Source: a virus
IMG/VR virus record: IMGVR_UViG_3300049432_000047
Coordinates: 1-39,143 of that record
DNA length: 39,143 nt
Strand: one strand, 5' to 3'
In this document: in pieces, positions 7,107 through 14,254 of the stretch
How the letters are laid out: every line of letters begins with the position of its first letter
How positions within the stretch are numbered: position 1 is the first letter of the stretch
Translations under genes and position numbers: made by a program
The notes under the pieces: generated by a model
What the model was told of the DNA's origin: nothing
Databases searched by the model: none
The model's input: only the letters and a program-made list of their open reading frames with translations

Positions 7107-7377
7107 TCACGCCCCGGCGATGACGACCACCGAAACGGCGCTCAGGCTTGACGAGATACGCAAGACGATGACCCGCGACCTCCCCCATTACGAGGGGTGC
7201 AGCGCGGTCGAGCGGAACGCCGAATGTGACTGCCAGTGCCCGGATGACATGCGGTGGCTCATCGGCCAGGTGGTGAAGGACGACCTTTGCACGGCGTGTG
7301 GTTGCGTCCGCCCCGCACACGGCGACGACAACGACGAAGGCATCTGCCCGCATAACTGCACGGGGTGGTTCGTGTGA
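7093..7377 (+). CDS. Cys-rich zinc-binding hypothetical protein (94 aa)
   Basis: It has a good ribosome site (GGAGGT six bases before the ATG) inside the end of the nuclease gene. The protein has a helical N-terminus and then many cysteines: CDCQCPDDM, CTACGCVRPAHGDDND, CPHNC. Two zinc sites are likely. No known enzyme family is apparent. The stop forms a GTGA overlap with the next gene. Confidence 0.75.
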   Translation: MQPDNHAPAMTTTETALRLDEIRKTMTRDLPHYEGCSAVERNAECDCQCPDDMRWLIGQVVKDDLCTACGCVRPAHGDDNDEGICPHNCTGWFV

Positions 7378-7757
7378 GAGTTCTCGTTACTGGTTCGCGG
7401 GACTGGACTGACGCCAGGGTGCTCCGCGACGTGCTCGCCGCGATCCAGGCTCAGCACGGCAGCCGCGTGACGCTCGTCCACGGTGCAGCACGCGGGGCCG
7501 ATCTGCTCGCCGTGATGCAGGCGCGGTTGTTTGGCTGGACGGTTGAGGCTCACCCCGCCGAGTGGAAGGTCTACGGCAAGCGGGCCGGGTTCGTCCGTAA
7601 TCAGGCGATGGTCAAACGCGGTGCGGATCTCTGCGTCGCGTTCATCAAGGGCGGGTCGAAGGGCGCGACCATGTGCGCCGACCTGGCGCAGCAGGCAGGC
7701 ATCGAGACTCACCGCTACGTCGAAGTTCCCGCGACGCCGTGGGGGCCGAAGATATGA
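7374..7757 (+). CDS. SLOG-domain (DprA/YspA-like) protein
   Basis: A 127-residue Rossmann-like protein. MRVLVTGSRDWTD is the nucleotide-binding N-terminal motif, followed by VTLVHGAARGADLLA (the second glycine-rich loop), EAHPAEWKVYGKRAG, and CVAFIKGGSKGATMCADLA. This is the DUF2493/SLOG pattern, a family thought to bind nucleotides or nucleotide-derived ligands. GTG at 7374 gives the 4-base overlap and starts exactly at the beta strand; a GTG three codons earlier is less likely. In phages its role is unknown, possibly nucleotide sensing or counter-defence. Confidence 0.85.
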   Translation: MRVLVTGSRDWTDARVLRDVLAAIQAQHGSRVTLVHGAARGADLLAVMQARLFGWTVEAHPAEWKVYGKRAGFVRNQAMVKRGADLCVAFIKGGSKGATMCADLAQQAGIETHRYVEVPATPWGPKI

Positions 7758-8005
7758 ACGCCCCGAGCCACTGGCGCGAATGTGCCAGGTGTAAACGCGG
7801 CGAGCATGAGCGTCACAGTGATGCGTCGGGTTGCCGGTGCGCGGGCGAGTGTTACTACCACTCGGCAGGATCGACGGCCTGCCCCCGGTGCGGCACTGAT
7901 CTAGCCGCGAACGAGGAGGACAGGTGCCCGCGATGCGCCGAAGTCGACGCCGGTCTTATGGGGCGCAGTCGAGGCGGGCCTGGCCCTGGGATCGGTAACC
8001 CATGA
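7754..8005 (+). CDS. double zinc-ribbon hypothetical protein (83 aa)
   Basis: Starting with ATG in an ATGA overlap, the protein carries CARCKRGEHERH, CRCAGECYYH and then ACPRCGTDLAANEEDRCPRC, which reads as one or two zinc ribbons. The C-terminal 20 residues are Gly/Pro-rich. It is one of five very small Cys-rich proteins in a row between 7093 and 8626. Function unknown. Confidence 0.7.
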   Translation: MNAPSHWRECARCKRGEHERHSDASGCRCAGECYYHSAGSTACPRCGTDLAANEEDRCPRCAEVDAGLMGRSRGGPGPGIGNP

Positions 8006-8280
8006 GCGGCCCGAGCGCCGTCCAGAATGGGCGCATGACAAAGAAGATCTACTGCGACGCTGAGCGCGAGTTGTACCGCACCGTGATCGTCAAACCAGAG
8101 GGCAATCCTCGGTACTGGACGATGCCAGCAGAGCCGACCCGTCGAGAAAAGATCCCCTGCGAATCTCGCGGTGGCACCGTCCATCGTTGCATCGGCCCGC
8201 ACGGGCACGACGGTATGCACCTGTGCTCATGTCACTGGATGTGGTCGCCCTTACCTCCCGATGGTGACTCCGATGTCTAG
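8002..8280 (+). CDS. hypothetical protein with His/Cys cluster (92 aa)
   Basis: The start is ATG 8002 in an ATGA overlap; a second ATG at 8035 (MTKKIYCDAERELYR) would give a more compact protein. The C-terminal half has CIGPHGHDGMHLCSCHW, a dense His/Cys cluster that may bind a metal. I recognise no family. It overlaps the following small gene by about 20 bases. Confidence 0.6.
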   Translation: MSGPSAVQNGRMTKKIYCDAERELYRTVIVKPEGNPRYWTMPAEPTRREKIPCESRGGTVHRCIGPHGHDGMHLCSCHWMWSPLPPDGDSDV

Positions 8281-8383
8281 CGCCCCGCGCGCGCTCGACG
8301 CGAACGGCAATCGTGTGTTTCGGGTGAGCCAGATCACGGTGCCCAATGGCGGCACTCTCGTCCTCGCCCCTGACGATCGATGA
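8261..8383 (+). CDS. small hypothetical protein (40 aa)
   Basis: A short frame with ATG at 8261 or, four codons on, ATG 8273. The mature part reads like a small beta protein (DANGNRVFRVSQITVPNGG, then TLVLAPDDR). It sits tightly between neighbours and ends in an ATGA overlap with the next small frame, which is the main support that it is translated. Confidence 0.45.
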   Translation: MVTPMSSAPRALDANGNRVFRVSQITVPNGGTLVLAPDDR

Positions 8384-8474
8384 CTTCACGGATCGGTCGC
8401 ATCAACGGCACGGGCACCGGCATGACAACCGTCTTCCCACCCTTGCCGTGGATCGGCAGGTAATGCCATGACAT
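8334..8474 (-). pseudogene. antisense fragment resembling a tyrosine recombinase core
   Basis: On the minus strand, 8474 down to 8334 encodes HYLPIHGKGGKTVVMPVPVP followed by LMRPIREVI. This matches the beta-sheet region of phage integrases, where a conserved GKGGK precedes a VPLP-type strand and a helix. The catalytic Arg, His and Tyr segments are absent upstream and downstream, so at most a 35-codon relic remains. It overlaps the small plus-strand frames. Chance resemblance is possible. Confidence 0.35.
8380..8463 (+). CDS. possible 27-aa peptide (weak)
   Basis: An ATG in an ATGA overlap opens a 27-codon frame ending at TAA 8461-8463, five bases before the next ATG. Composition is Gly/Thr-rich and no motif is seen. 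The stretch may only pass ribosomes between genes. The opposite strand here reads as part of a tyrosine recombinase, so the bases may be a relic rather than a gene. Confidence 0.25.
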   Translation: MTSRIGRINGTGTGMTTVFPPLPWIGR

Positions 8475-8626
8475 CGGTTCGATGCTGGTTCTGCAAACAG
8501 CGCAAAGCGGGCACCTATCCGTGTACGCACTGCTCGAAGAACACCTGCGCCGACTGCCACCACAACAAACGGCACGTCGAACGCTGCAGTGGCGTACGAC
8601 GTGAACTCCCCCTGGCCAGCCGATGA
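8468..8626 (+). CDS. small zinc-finger protein (52 aa)
   Basis: This short gene starts at ATG 8468 and ends in an ATGA overlap at 8623. It encodes a compact Cys/His protein: RCWFCKQRKAGTYPCTHC, then CADCHHNKRH and a last Cys. The spacing (CxxC, CxxC, CxxCHH) fits a two-zinc treble-clef or B-box-like finger. It is too short for most gene finders but its cysteine pattern is convincing. Function unknown. Confidence 0.7.
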   Translation: MTSVRCWFCKQRKAGTYPCTHCSKNTCADCHHNKRHVERCSGVRRELPLASR

Positions 8627-9327
8627 CCAGCCCAGCAGTGGAACTGGCGCTGCTCATCGATGAGCTCCTCCGCGACATTCACACCCGCGAACGTTACGTC
8701 GAAGAACGGCCCAACAGACCACGCAAGACCAAGGTCCACGACCTCCACCACGGGGCGCTCCTTACCCAACTGAGAACCGCCGTCCAATCCCATGGCAGTA
8801 GCGGCGCAGCGGACGGCACAGGCACACGCACCGGCCCAGCATCACGACCACCCCTGCGCCATGACGCACTCGAGCTCCTCACCGAGATCACCACTGGAGC
8901 CGCAGACCTCCGCCAGCAGCTGCGCCACGCATCCGGGAAAGGCGCCGGCGCACGCGGCACCACCGTCGCGGACCTCCGCGCTCTCGTCGGACTCCTCGGC
9001 AACAACGCAGACCTCGACCGGGAAGTGCTACACCAGGTCCGCTCATGGGTCAGCGCCTCACGCGTCCTGCTCACCCACGACTCCCCGATCGTCACACTCC
9101 GAGACTCCTGCTGCCCCTACTGCGGCGCCGACCTCCGCGCCCGAGCGGACGGAACGTCGGACGTCTGGTGCTCCCAACAGGTCACAGTCCGATGGTGCGA
9201 AGTCGAGTCACGCATCCAACGCCACCGACTCGAGCCCACCGAATGCACCGACGAGAACGGCCACCGACACACCTGGCCCCGTACTTCCTGGCTGATGCTC
9301 CTCGACCGAATGGAACAGCCCGCGTGA
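8623..9327 (+). CDS. hypothetical protein with C-terminal zinc ribbon (234 aa)
   Basis: The N-terminal half is helical with RERYVEERPNRPRKT and a linker rich in Gly/Ser/Thr (residues 58-75). A long helical middle follows (ALELLTEITTGAADLRQQL). The C-terminal part has CPYCGADL (164-167) and two more cysteines (183, 192), a zinc ribbon. I recognise this layout from DUF7341-type actinophage proteins of unknown role. ATG in an ATGA overlap; the stop overlaps the next GTG. Confidence 0.75.
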   Translation: MTSPAVELALLIDELLRDIHTRERYVEERPNRPRKTKVHDLHHGALLTQLRTAVQSHGSSGAADGTGTRTGPASRPPLRHDALELLTEITTGAADLRQQLRHASGKGAGARGTTVADLRALVGLLGNNADLDREVLHQVRSWVSASRVLLTHDSPIVTLRDSCCPYCGADLRARADGTSDVWCSQQVTVRWCEVESRIQRHRLEPTECTDENGHRHTWPRTSWLMLLDRMEQPA

Positions 9328-9539
9328 CCAACCGATCCGAGTACGTACGCACCATTGACGCCGCTCTCCTCCTCGGCGTGAGCATGCCTCGCATACATCA
9401 GCTCGTCCGAGCAGGCGAACTCACCCGCTACGGCAACGACCGCATCGCACTGTTCAAGACCACCGACCTCACCGCGTACGCCAAGAAGCAGGCAGCTACA
9501 ACACGACCAAGGCGGCGTGTCGCCCGCCCCAATACTTGA
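9324..9539 (+). CDS. MerR/excisionase-like helix-turn-helix protein (71 aa)
   Basis: Residues 7-55 form a winged-helix of the MerR/excisionase type: YVRTIDAALLLGVSMPRIHQ, then RAGELTRYGNDRIALF and a short helix DLTAYAKK. The C-terminus is basic. It begins with GTG in a GTGA overlap. It may control the early operon or act as a recombination directionality factor, but no integrase gene is present, so a regulatory role is more likely. It is the last gene of the early run, followed by a 166-base gap. Confidence 0.8.
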   Translation: MTNRSEYVRTIDAALLLGVSMPRIHQLVRAGELTRYGNDRIALFKTTDLTAYAKKQAATTRPRRRVARPNT

Positions 9540-9564
9540 CATAGCACTTACTGTTCCCAACTAG
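9536..9564 (+). promoter_or_regulatory. possible promoter with consensus -35
   Basis: TTGACA (9536-9541) lies across the stop of the preceding gene, and AACTAG (9559-9564) sits 17 bases further on as a poor -10. It faces the 9706-10602 genes and the terminase. The -10 is weak, so this is tentative. The remainder of the non-coding stretch to 9705 shows only a short palindrome GGCGGACCGCC and a pyrimidine-rich run. Confidence 0.3.
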
Positions 9565-9705
9565 AGCGTGGTGCAGTGTGCCGAACAGGCGGACCGCCCG
9601 CGCTTCTTTCCATTCTCCCGGCCCGCCGACCTCACCCACGCCTTGCAACGAAGGCGCACACATAACGTCGAGCAGGCCGGGGTCAAACCAAGCGGGAGGC
9701 TGACC

Positions 9706-9807
9706 TTGGTCTCCCTACGTCGCTGCGCATTGGCTCTGACCGTCCTGTGGTGGATGTACGTCGCCGAGCGGATGCGCCGAGCCTGGCCACAAGGACGCTG
9801 GTCGTGA
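9706..9807 (+). CDS. small membrane peptide (33 aa)
   Basis: TTG at 9706 is preceded by GGGAGG with about seven bases between, a strong ribosome site, and the stop forms a GTGA overlap with the next gene. The peptide has one hydrophobic helix (CALALTVLWWMYVAERM) with a basic tail. The frame is open back to 9568, but the upstream part has poor composition. Its role is unknown. Confidence 0.5.
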   Translation: MVSLRRCALALTVLWWMYVAERMRRAWPQGRWS

Positions 9808-10139
9808 CGCGCCCCAAACTCCCCAAGACCCTCCGCATCGGCCACCTCACCTACACCGTCAAAGCGGATAACAAGCGCTGCGAGGAGAAGGACATTGTCG
9901 GAGAATCGTCCGGCAACGAATGCCTGATCGTCCTCCGCGACGACTTCCCCCACGACACTGTCTCCGACACCCTCCTCCACGAGGTACTTCACCAGTGCCT
10001 CTTCGCCGCGGGGGTCGTGCCACGCGGTAAGGAGTTGGACACCGAGGAACGCTGGGTCCGCTCCATGACCGGGCCACTACTCGTAGCTCTACGCGAGAAC
10101 TTCGACCTACTCCCGTTCCTGCTCGGAGGTAAACACTGA
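9804..10139 (+). CDS. zinc metallopeptidase-like protein (111 aa)
   Basis: The start is GTG in a GTGA overlap. The protein has an N-terminal beta part (RIGHLTYTVKADN) and then a helix with HEVLHQC, an HExxH zinc-binding motif (about residues 60-64) of the SprT/ImmA-like kind. A third ligand could be one of the acidic residues in the following helix (DTEERWVRSM). Many actinophages place such a small protein just before the HNH/terminase genes. Substrate unknown; a structural role without catalysis is possible. Confidence 0.7.
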   Translation: MTRPKLPKTLRIGHLTYTVKADNKRCEEKDIVGESSGNECLIVLRDDFPHDTVSDTLLHEVLHQCLFAAGVVPRGKELDTEERWVRSMTGPLLVALRENFDLLPFLLGGKH

Positions 10140-10249
10140 TGGGCGGCAAGCCGAACAAGGGCACGTCGAAGGACATGCGGCTCGCAGCGAACAAGCCCAA
10201 GCCCATCAAGACCCCGCCCATCAAGAAGGCCAGCGGCAAGAAGACCTGA
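10139..10249 (+). CDS. small Lys-rich basic protein (36 aa)
   Basis: ATG 10139 overlaps the preceding stop (TGATG), and the stop TGA overlaps the next ATG in the same way. The peptide is about one third Lys/Arg (GKPNKGTSKDMRLAANKPKP) and will be disordered. Very similar tiny basic peptides occur at this point in many actinophages. It could bind nucleic acid, but nothing shows this directly. Confidence 0.6.
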   Translation: MGGKPNKGTSKDMRLAANKPKPIKTPPIKKASGKKT

Positions 10250-10602
10250 TGCCAGCGGCGAGGGTCTGCAACCGACCCGGCTGCCCCAACCTCACCGACA
10301 TAGGCCAATGCACCGAACATCGCCGGCAAGCCCGAGCGCGACGGACAGCAGACCCCGACGTGTTCGGCTACAACACCAAAGCCCACGCCCTCTTCCGCAG
10401 CGCCGTACTTACCAAGCACCCGACCTGCGTTGAGTGCAACGCCCGCCCTGCGACCGTCGCGGACCACTGGCCCATCAGCAGGCGTGAGCTCATCACCCAG
10501 CACCTCAACCCCGACGACCCACGCTACGGCCGCGGACTCTGCGCCCCCTGCCACAACAGCCAGACAGCACAACATCAGCCCGGAGGATTCCGAAACACCT
10601 GA
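10249..10602 (+). CDS. HNH endonuclease next to the terminase
   Basis: A 117-residue HNH protein: CNRPGCPNLTDIGQCTEH is a first zinc site, CVECNARPATVADHWPISRR carries the HNH histidines, and RYGRGLCAPCHNSQTA completes the domain with the Asn and second Cys pair. In HK97-like phages a small HNH protein beside the terminase is needed for cutting cos sites, so this gene argues for cos packaging. The TGATG overlap links it to the basic peptide gene. Confidence 0.85.
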   Translation: MPAARVCNRPGCPNLTDIGQCTEHRRQARARRTADPDVFGYNTKAHALFRSAVLTKHPTCVECNARPATVADHWPISRRELITQHLNPDDPRYGRGLCAPCHNSQTAQHQPGGFRNT

Positions 10603-10726
10603 CCGGGTGGGGAGTTACCCCTCGAACCAAACGGCCCAGGGTCGTCGGGGAGGTGGCTCGCAGTCCAGACCTCTAGAAACGCTAAGAGGTAACGTAACGA
10701 ACGCAACAGATCAGGAGGCTTCCGAG
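10603..10726. other. non-coding region before terminase, candidate cos region
   Basis: This 124-base gap holds GGGG-AGTTA-CCCC (near 10610-10622), an inverted pair ACCTCT/AGAGGT with a 10-base loop, and a GTAACGTAACGAACG repeat-like tract, ending with the ribosome site AGGAGG (10713-10718) of the small terminase gene. Gaps between the HNH and terminase genes are a usual place for cos in related phages. I see no sequence that identifies cohesive ends. Confidence 0.35.
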
Positions 10727-11284
10727 TTGAAGAAGCGCTCCTGCGATTGGTGTGAGACGAAGTACGTTCCGAAGCGAGTGACGTCGAAGTTCTGCTCAGC
10801 CCCCTGTCGGATCCGCTCGCACCGCGCGGCCAGTAAGACAGTGGACGCACCGCTCGTCGAGCCCGTGGTCTTAGATCCTGCAGATGTGACCGGTAGTGCT
10901 CCCGCTGGTTTGGGTCCAGGCGGTTCGGCACTGTGGGACGACATCACGGCCACGCACGATCTCGACGAGGGTCAGCGGGTGCAACTGTCCGAGGCGTGCC
11001 GAGCCAAGGACCGCCTCGACAAGCTCGACCAGTTACTTCGCACAGACGTCGATGTGTGGGCGCGTATCGTGCACCGCGCGCAGACCAAGGACTATGAGTT
11101 GGTCATCGACAAGGCGCTGGCGCAGGCGAACGCGACAGCTTCGGTGATGAAGCAACTCTTGGCCGCGCTGCGACTGCCCGATGAGGTGTCGGGCCGCCGG
11201 CCGCAGCAGCGAGGTGGAGGGCGCGGCGTACATGTGCCGTCAGGTGCATCTGCTCGTGACCGGCTCCGCTCCGTCGCCAACTGA
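10727..11284 (+). CDS. terS: terminase small subunit
   Basis: The start is TTG at 10727 with a perfect AGGAGG eight bases upstream, giving 185 residues. A zinc-binding N-terminus (CDWCETKYVPKRV, then FCSAPCRIRSHR) precedes a helical core typical of P27-type small terminases: GSALWDDITATHDLDEGQ, then LSEACRAKDRLDKLD and ALAQANATASVMKQLLAALR. The C-terminal tail is basic. It recognises the packaging site and hands DNA to TerL, whose gene follows 14 bases later. The frame continues upstream to 10430 over the HNH gene, which is rejected because of the ribosome site. Confidence 0.85.
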   Translation: MKKRSCDWCETKYVPKRVTSKFCSAPCRIRSHRAASKTVDAPLVEPVVLDPADVTGSAPAGLGPGGSALWDDITATHDLDEGQRVQLSEACRAKDRLDKLDQLLRTDVDVWARIVHRAQTKDYELVIDKALAQANATASVMKQLLAALRLPDEVSGRRPQQRGGGRGVHVPSGASARDRLRSVAN

Positions 11285-11298
11285 GAGTGTGACTCTGC

Positions 11299-12879
11299 GT
11301 GTTCGCTCCTGAATGGGATGGGCAGACTTGTTCTCTCGGCTACCAGGTCGCCGACTGGATCGAAGCGCACGCTTGCCATGGCCCTGGCGATGTGCAAGGC
11401 GACTCGGTTGTTCTAGACACTGAGTGGCTGCGGTTTCTTGTGGCTGCCTACGAAATCGACCCGACCACCGGCCAGCGCCTCTACGACGAATGTGTGTTGT
11501 CGCGGCCGAAAGGCCGGGCCAAGTCCGAGCTCGCTGGACTCATCGGTGTCGCTGAGGCGTTCGGTCCGGTCAGATTCGATGGGTGGGACGCGCAAGGGCA
11601 GCCAGTCGGCCGCCAGATTCGCTCCCCGTTACTCAAATGTCTGGCCACCGAGGAATCCCAGGCTGGGAACACATTCGAAGTCATCGCATTTGTGGCCGGC
11701 CAATGGGGGCCTGACGTCCACCCTGACGTTTATGCGGGTGTTAGCGGAATCCGGCAGTACCAGTCCGCAACCGCGCTCTATTTGCCTCACGGTGGAGAAG
11801 TCCGGGCCTGTACTGCAGGGGCCGCGTCGAAAGATGGTGGCAAAGAAACCTGGGTGTGCGCCGACGAGACGCATCTTTATGTGCTCCGTGAGCCGAAGTC
11901 GATGTACGCGACCGTCCGAAGGAACCTGGGCAAGCGGAAGATCGCGCAGCCCTGGCTGATGCAAACCACCACTTCCTATCGTCCGGGTGAGCAGTCGACC
12001 GCTGAAGACACGCTTACCGCATGGCGGAAGGGTGAACTGTCGTATTCCGTGCTGGTCGACCATCGTGAGGCGAAAGGCCGGATCAATCTTGAGGACAAAC
12101 CCCATACCCTCAGGCAGCTCGCTGAGGTGTACGGGGAAGCCTCCGAATGGATGGACTTCGAACGTATCTTCAGGGATATGACCGACCCGCGGGTCTGTCC
12201 CGACGTAGCCACTGCAGCCAGGTATTACCTCAACCGAGCCATAGCGACGAAAGACGCATGGATTCCCAGCGATGTCGTCGAGGCGCAGAAGCGCAAGGAC
12301 GTCGTCAAACCTGGTGAGGACATCGCACTCGGCTTCGACGGTTCACTCCGTGACGACGCGACTGTCCTCATCGGCTCGAGGATGTCGGACGGGTTTCTCT
12401 TTCCGGTGGGGATATGGGCGAAGCCGCCCGGCCCAGAAGCACAATGGTGGGAAGTGCCCCGCTCTGACGTTCTCGCGGACATTAGAGCGGCGTTTGGCCG
12501 CTATCAGGTCACCCGCATGTACGCCGACCCCCATGAGTGGCGCTCAGATATCGACGATCTGTCCGAAGAGTTCCCCGAGCGGGTCATTGCATGGGAAACC
12601 CGGCGTGATGTTCAGATGGCCGCGGCGCTGGACCGGTTGCACGCCGACATGACAAATAAGCAGCTCTTCCACTCAGGTGACAGCGTGTTCATCGAACACT
12701 TTGCCAACGCATACGTCCGGCGCAAGGCCGGTCATCGGCTGGTCCGCAAGGAACACCCTGACTCCAACCGGAAGATCGACTCTGTTGTTGGGTCCGCGCT
12801 TGCTCTCGAAGCACGAGCTGACGCGTTGGCGGCCGGTTGGGGCAAACCCAAGGACAACTCGGTTGTCGTGTTCCGTTAA
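11299..12879 (+). CDS. terL: terminase large subunit
   Basis: The 526-residue packaging motor. The ATPase part shows a variant Walker A, SRPKGRAKSELAG (68-80), and Walker B WVCADE (185-190). The nuclease part has ALGFDGSLRDDATVLIG (Asp347), YADP (408-411) and a last acid Asp494 in RKIDSVVGSA, the three acid positions of the RNase H-like fold. The GTG at 11299 is the first start after an in-frame TGA at 11290, and it has no strong ribosome site, so coupling to TerS is likely. It translocates DNA into the prohead and cuts concatemers. Confidence 0.95.
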   Translation: MFAPEWDGQTCSLGYQVADWIEAHACHGPGDVQGDSVVLDTEWLRFLVAAYEIDPTTGQRLYDECVLSRPKGRAKSELAGLIGVAEAFGPVRFDGWDAQGQPVGRQIRSPLLKCLATEESQAGNTFEVIAFVAGQWGPDVHPDVYAGVSGIRQYQSATALYLPHGGEVRACTAGAASKDGGKETWVCADETHLYVLREPKSMYATVRRNLGKRKIAQPWLMQTTTSYRPGEQSTAEDTLTAWRKGELSYSVLVDHREAKGRINLEDKPHTLRQLAEVYGEASEWMDFERIFRDMTDPRVCPDVATAARYYLNRAIATKDAWIPSDVVEAQKRKDVVKPGEDIALGFDGSLRDDATVLIGSRMSDGFLFPVGIWAKPPGPEAQWWEVPRSDVLADIRAAFGRYQVTRMYADPHEWRSDIDDLSEEFPERVIAWETRRDVQMAAALDRLHADMTNKQLFHSGDSVFIEHFANAYVRRKAGHRLVRKEHPDSNRKIDSVVGSALALEARADALAAGWGKPKDNSVVVFR

Positions 12880-12894
12880 TCGAAAGGTGGTCTC

Positions 12895-14253
12895 TTGAAC
12901 GCTGAGGAGATCACCGTCTTCGAGGCGTTGGAGAAGAAGCACGACACGCTGACGGAGTTGTACGCAACGATGGACGCGTACTACCGGGGCGCGCAGCGCC
13001 TCGAACAGCTCGGTCTTGCCATCCCCCCTGCTCTTCGCCGGTTCGTCGTGATCGTGAACTGGCCGCGCCTGGTTGTCGACGCGACAACTGAACGCTTGAC
13101 CGTTGAGGGGTTCCGCTACCCAGGAACCGACGACACGGATGACGAGCTGTGGCGGGTGTTCCAAGCCAACAACCTCGACGAGGAGTCCGCCCTCGGCCAT
13201 TTGGACGCGGCGATCTTCGGCCGGTCCTACGTGTGCGTCGGGACGAACGAGAAGGACCGTCAAACGCCGATCGTCACGGTTGAGTCGCCGCAGGAGATGT
13301 ACGCGTCGATCGACCCGCGGACCCGAAGGGTAACCGCGGCTATTCGCAGGACGTTCTCGACCGAACCTGACCCTGGTGTGACACCGATCCAAGACCTCGC
13401 GACGCTGTACCTGCCGAACGTCACCGTCTGGCAGCAGCTCCAGAACGGCACTTGGATTGAAACTGACCGTGACGAACACAAGCTGGGTGTCGTCCCGGTC
13501 GTGCCCATGGTGAACAAGCCGCGCGTCGGTGACCCGTTCGGAACATCCGACATGGCCGACGTCATCCCACTGACCGACGCGGCGTGCAGGGCGTTGACGA
13601 ACCTTCAGGTCGCGCAGGAAACCCACGCCGTCCCGCAGCGGTACGTCTTGGGCGCGACGAAAGGCGACTTCGTTGATACGGAGGGCGCGCAGCTCCCCGC
13701 GTGGGAGGCGTACTTCGGCGCGATCTGGGGCCTGGCGAACGAAAGTGCGAAGGTCGGGCAGTTCGAGTCTTCGTCGCTGAACAACTTCCACGAAACCGTG
13801 AACCACTACGCGAAGAACGTCGCCATGCTGACGGGGCTCCCCCCGCACTACCTGGGGGTGACCACGGACAACCCGGCATCAGCCGACGCGATCCGCTCAT
13901 CGGAAGCAAGACTCGTCAAACGCTGCGAGGACAAGCAGACCAGCCTTTCAGGGGCGCACGAACAGTCGATGCGTCTCGTCCGCCGTTTGCAAACCGGGTC
14001 CTGGGACGCGGCTGCCGAAAGACTGGAAACAGTGTGGCGCGACCCGGCGACACCGACGAAGGCGTCGATCGCCGACGCCGTCACGAAACTCGTCGGGGCG
14101 AACATCATTCCCGTCGAGTACGCGTGGGAGATGCTGGGCTTCTCCGCCACCCAACGGAACCGGCTGAAGGTCTTGCAGGCCGACCAGGCGGCCCGCGCCG
14201 GGCTGGGTGATCTGACATCACTGTTCGGCCCGAAACCGACCCCGGCTCCTTGA
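12895..14253 (+). CDS. portal protein (SPP1 gp6-like)
   Basis: A 452-residue portal protein. It starts with TTG after GAAAGGTGG at a usual distance. The protein opens with a helical region (EALEKKHDTLTELYATMDAY), then YYRGAQRL and VIVNWPRLVVDATTERL, a pattern typical of SPP1-type portals, and later NVAMLTGLPPHYLGV and ADAIRSSEARLVKRCEDK. It forms the dodecameric ring at the head vertex. TerL precedes and the MuF-like protein follows by one base, the usual order. Confidence 0.92.
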   Translation: MNAEEITVFEALEKKHDTLTELYATMDAYYRGAQRLEQLGLAIPPALRRFVVIVNWPRLVVDATTERLTVEGFRYPGTDDTDDELWRVFQANNLDEESALGHLDAAIFGRSYVCVGTNEKDRQTPIVTVESPQEMYASIDPRTRRVTAAIRRTFSTEPDPGVTPIQDLATLYLPNVTVWQQLQNGTWIETDRDEHKLGVVPVVPMVNKPRVGDPFGTSDMADVIPLTDAACRALTNLQVAQETHAVPQRYVLGATKGDFVDTEGAQLPAWEAYFGAIWGLANESAKVGQFESSSLNNFHETVNHYAKNVAMLTGLPPHYLGVTTDNPASADAIRSSEARLVKRCEDKQTSLSGAHEQSMRLVRRLQTGSWDAAAERLETVWRDPATPTKASIADAVTKLVGANIIPVEYAWEMLGFSATQRNRLKVLQADQAARAGLGDLTSLFGPKPTPAP

Positions 14254-14254
14254 T

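Noticed and set aside
9660-9705. Possible tRNA T-arm (GGGGTCAAACC)
   Set aside because: No matching acceptor stem, anticodon arm or CCA could be built; no tRNA gene is seen anywhere in the window.
10430-10726. N-terminal extension of the small terminase into the HNH gene
   Set aside because: The Ser/Thr/Pro-rich extension is the HNH gene in another frame; AGGAGG before TTG 10727 fixes the start.
12673-13848. 391-residue minus-strand frame
   Set aside because: Antisense to TerL and portal genes, both well supported.
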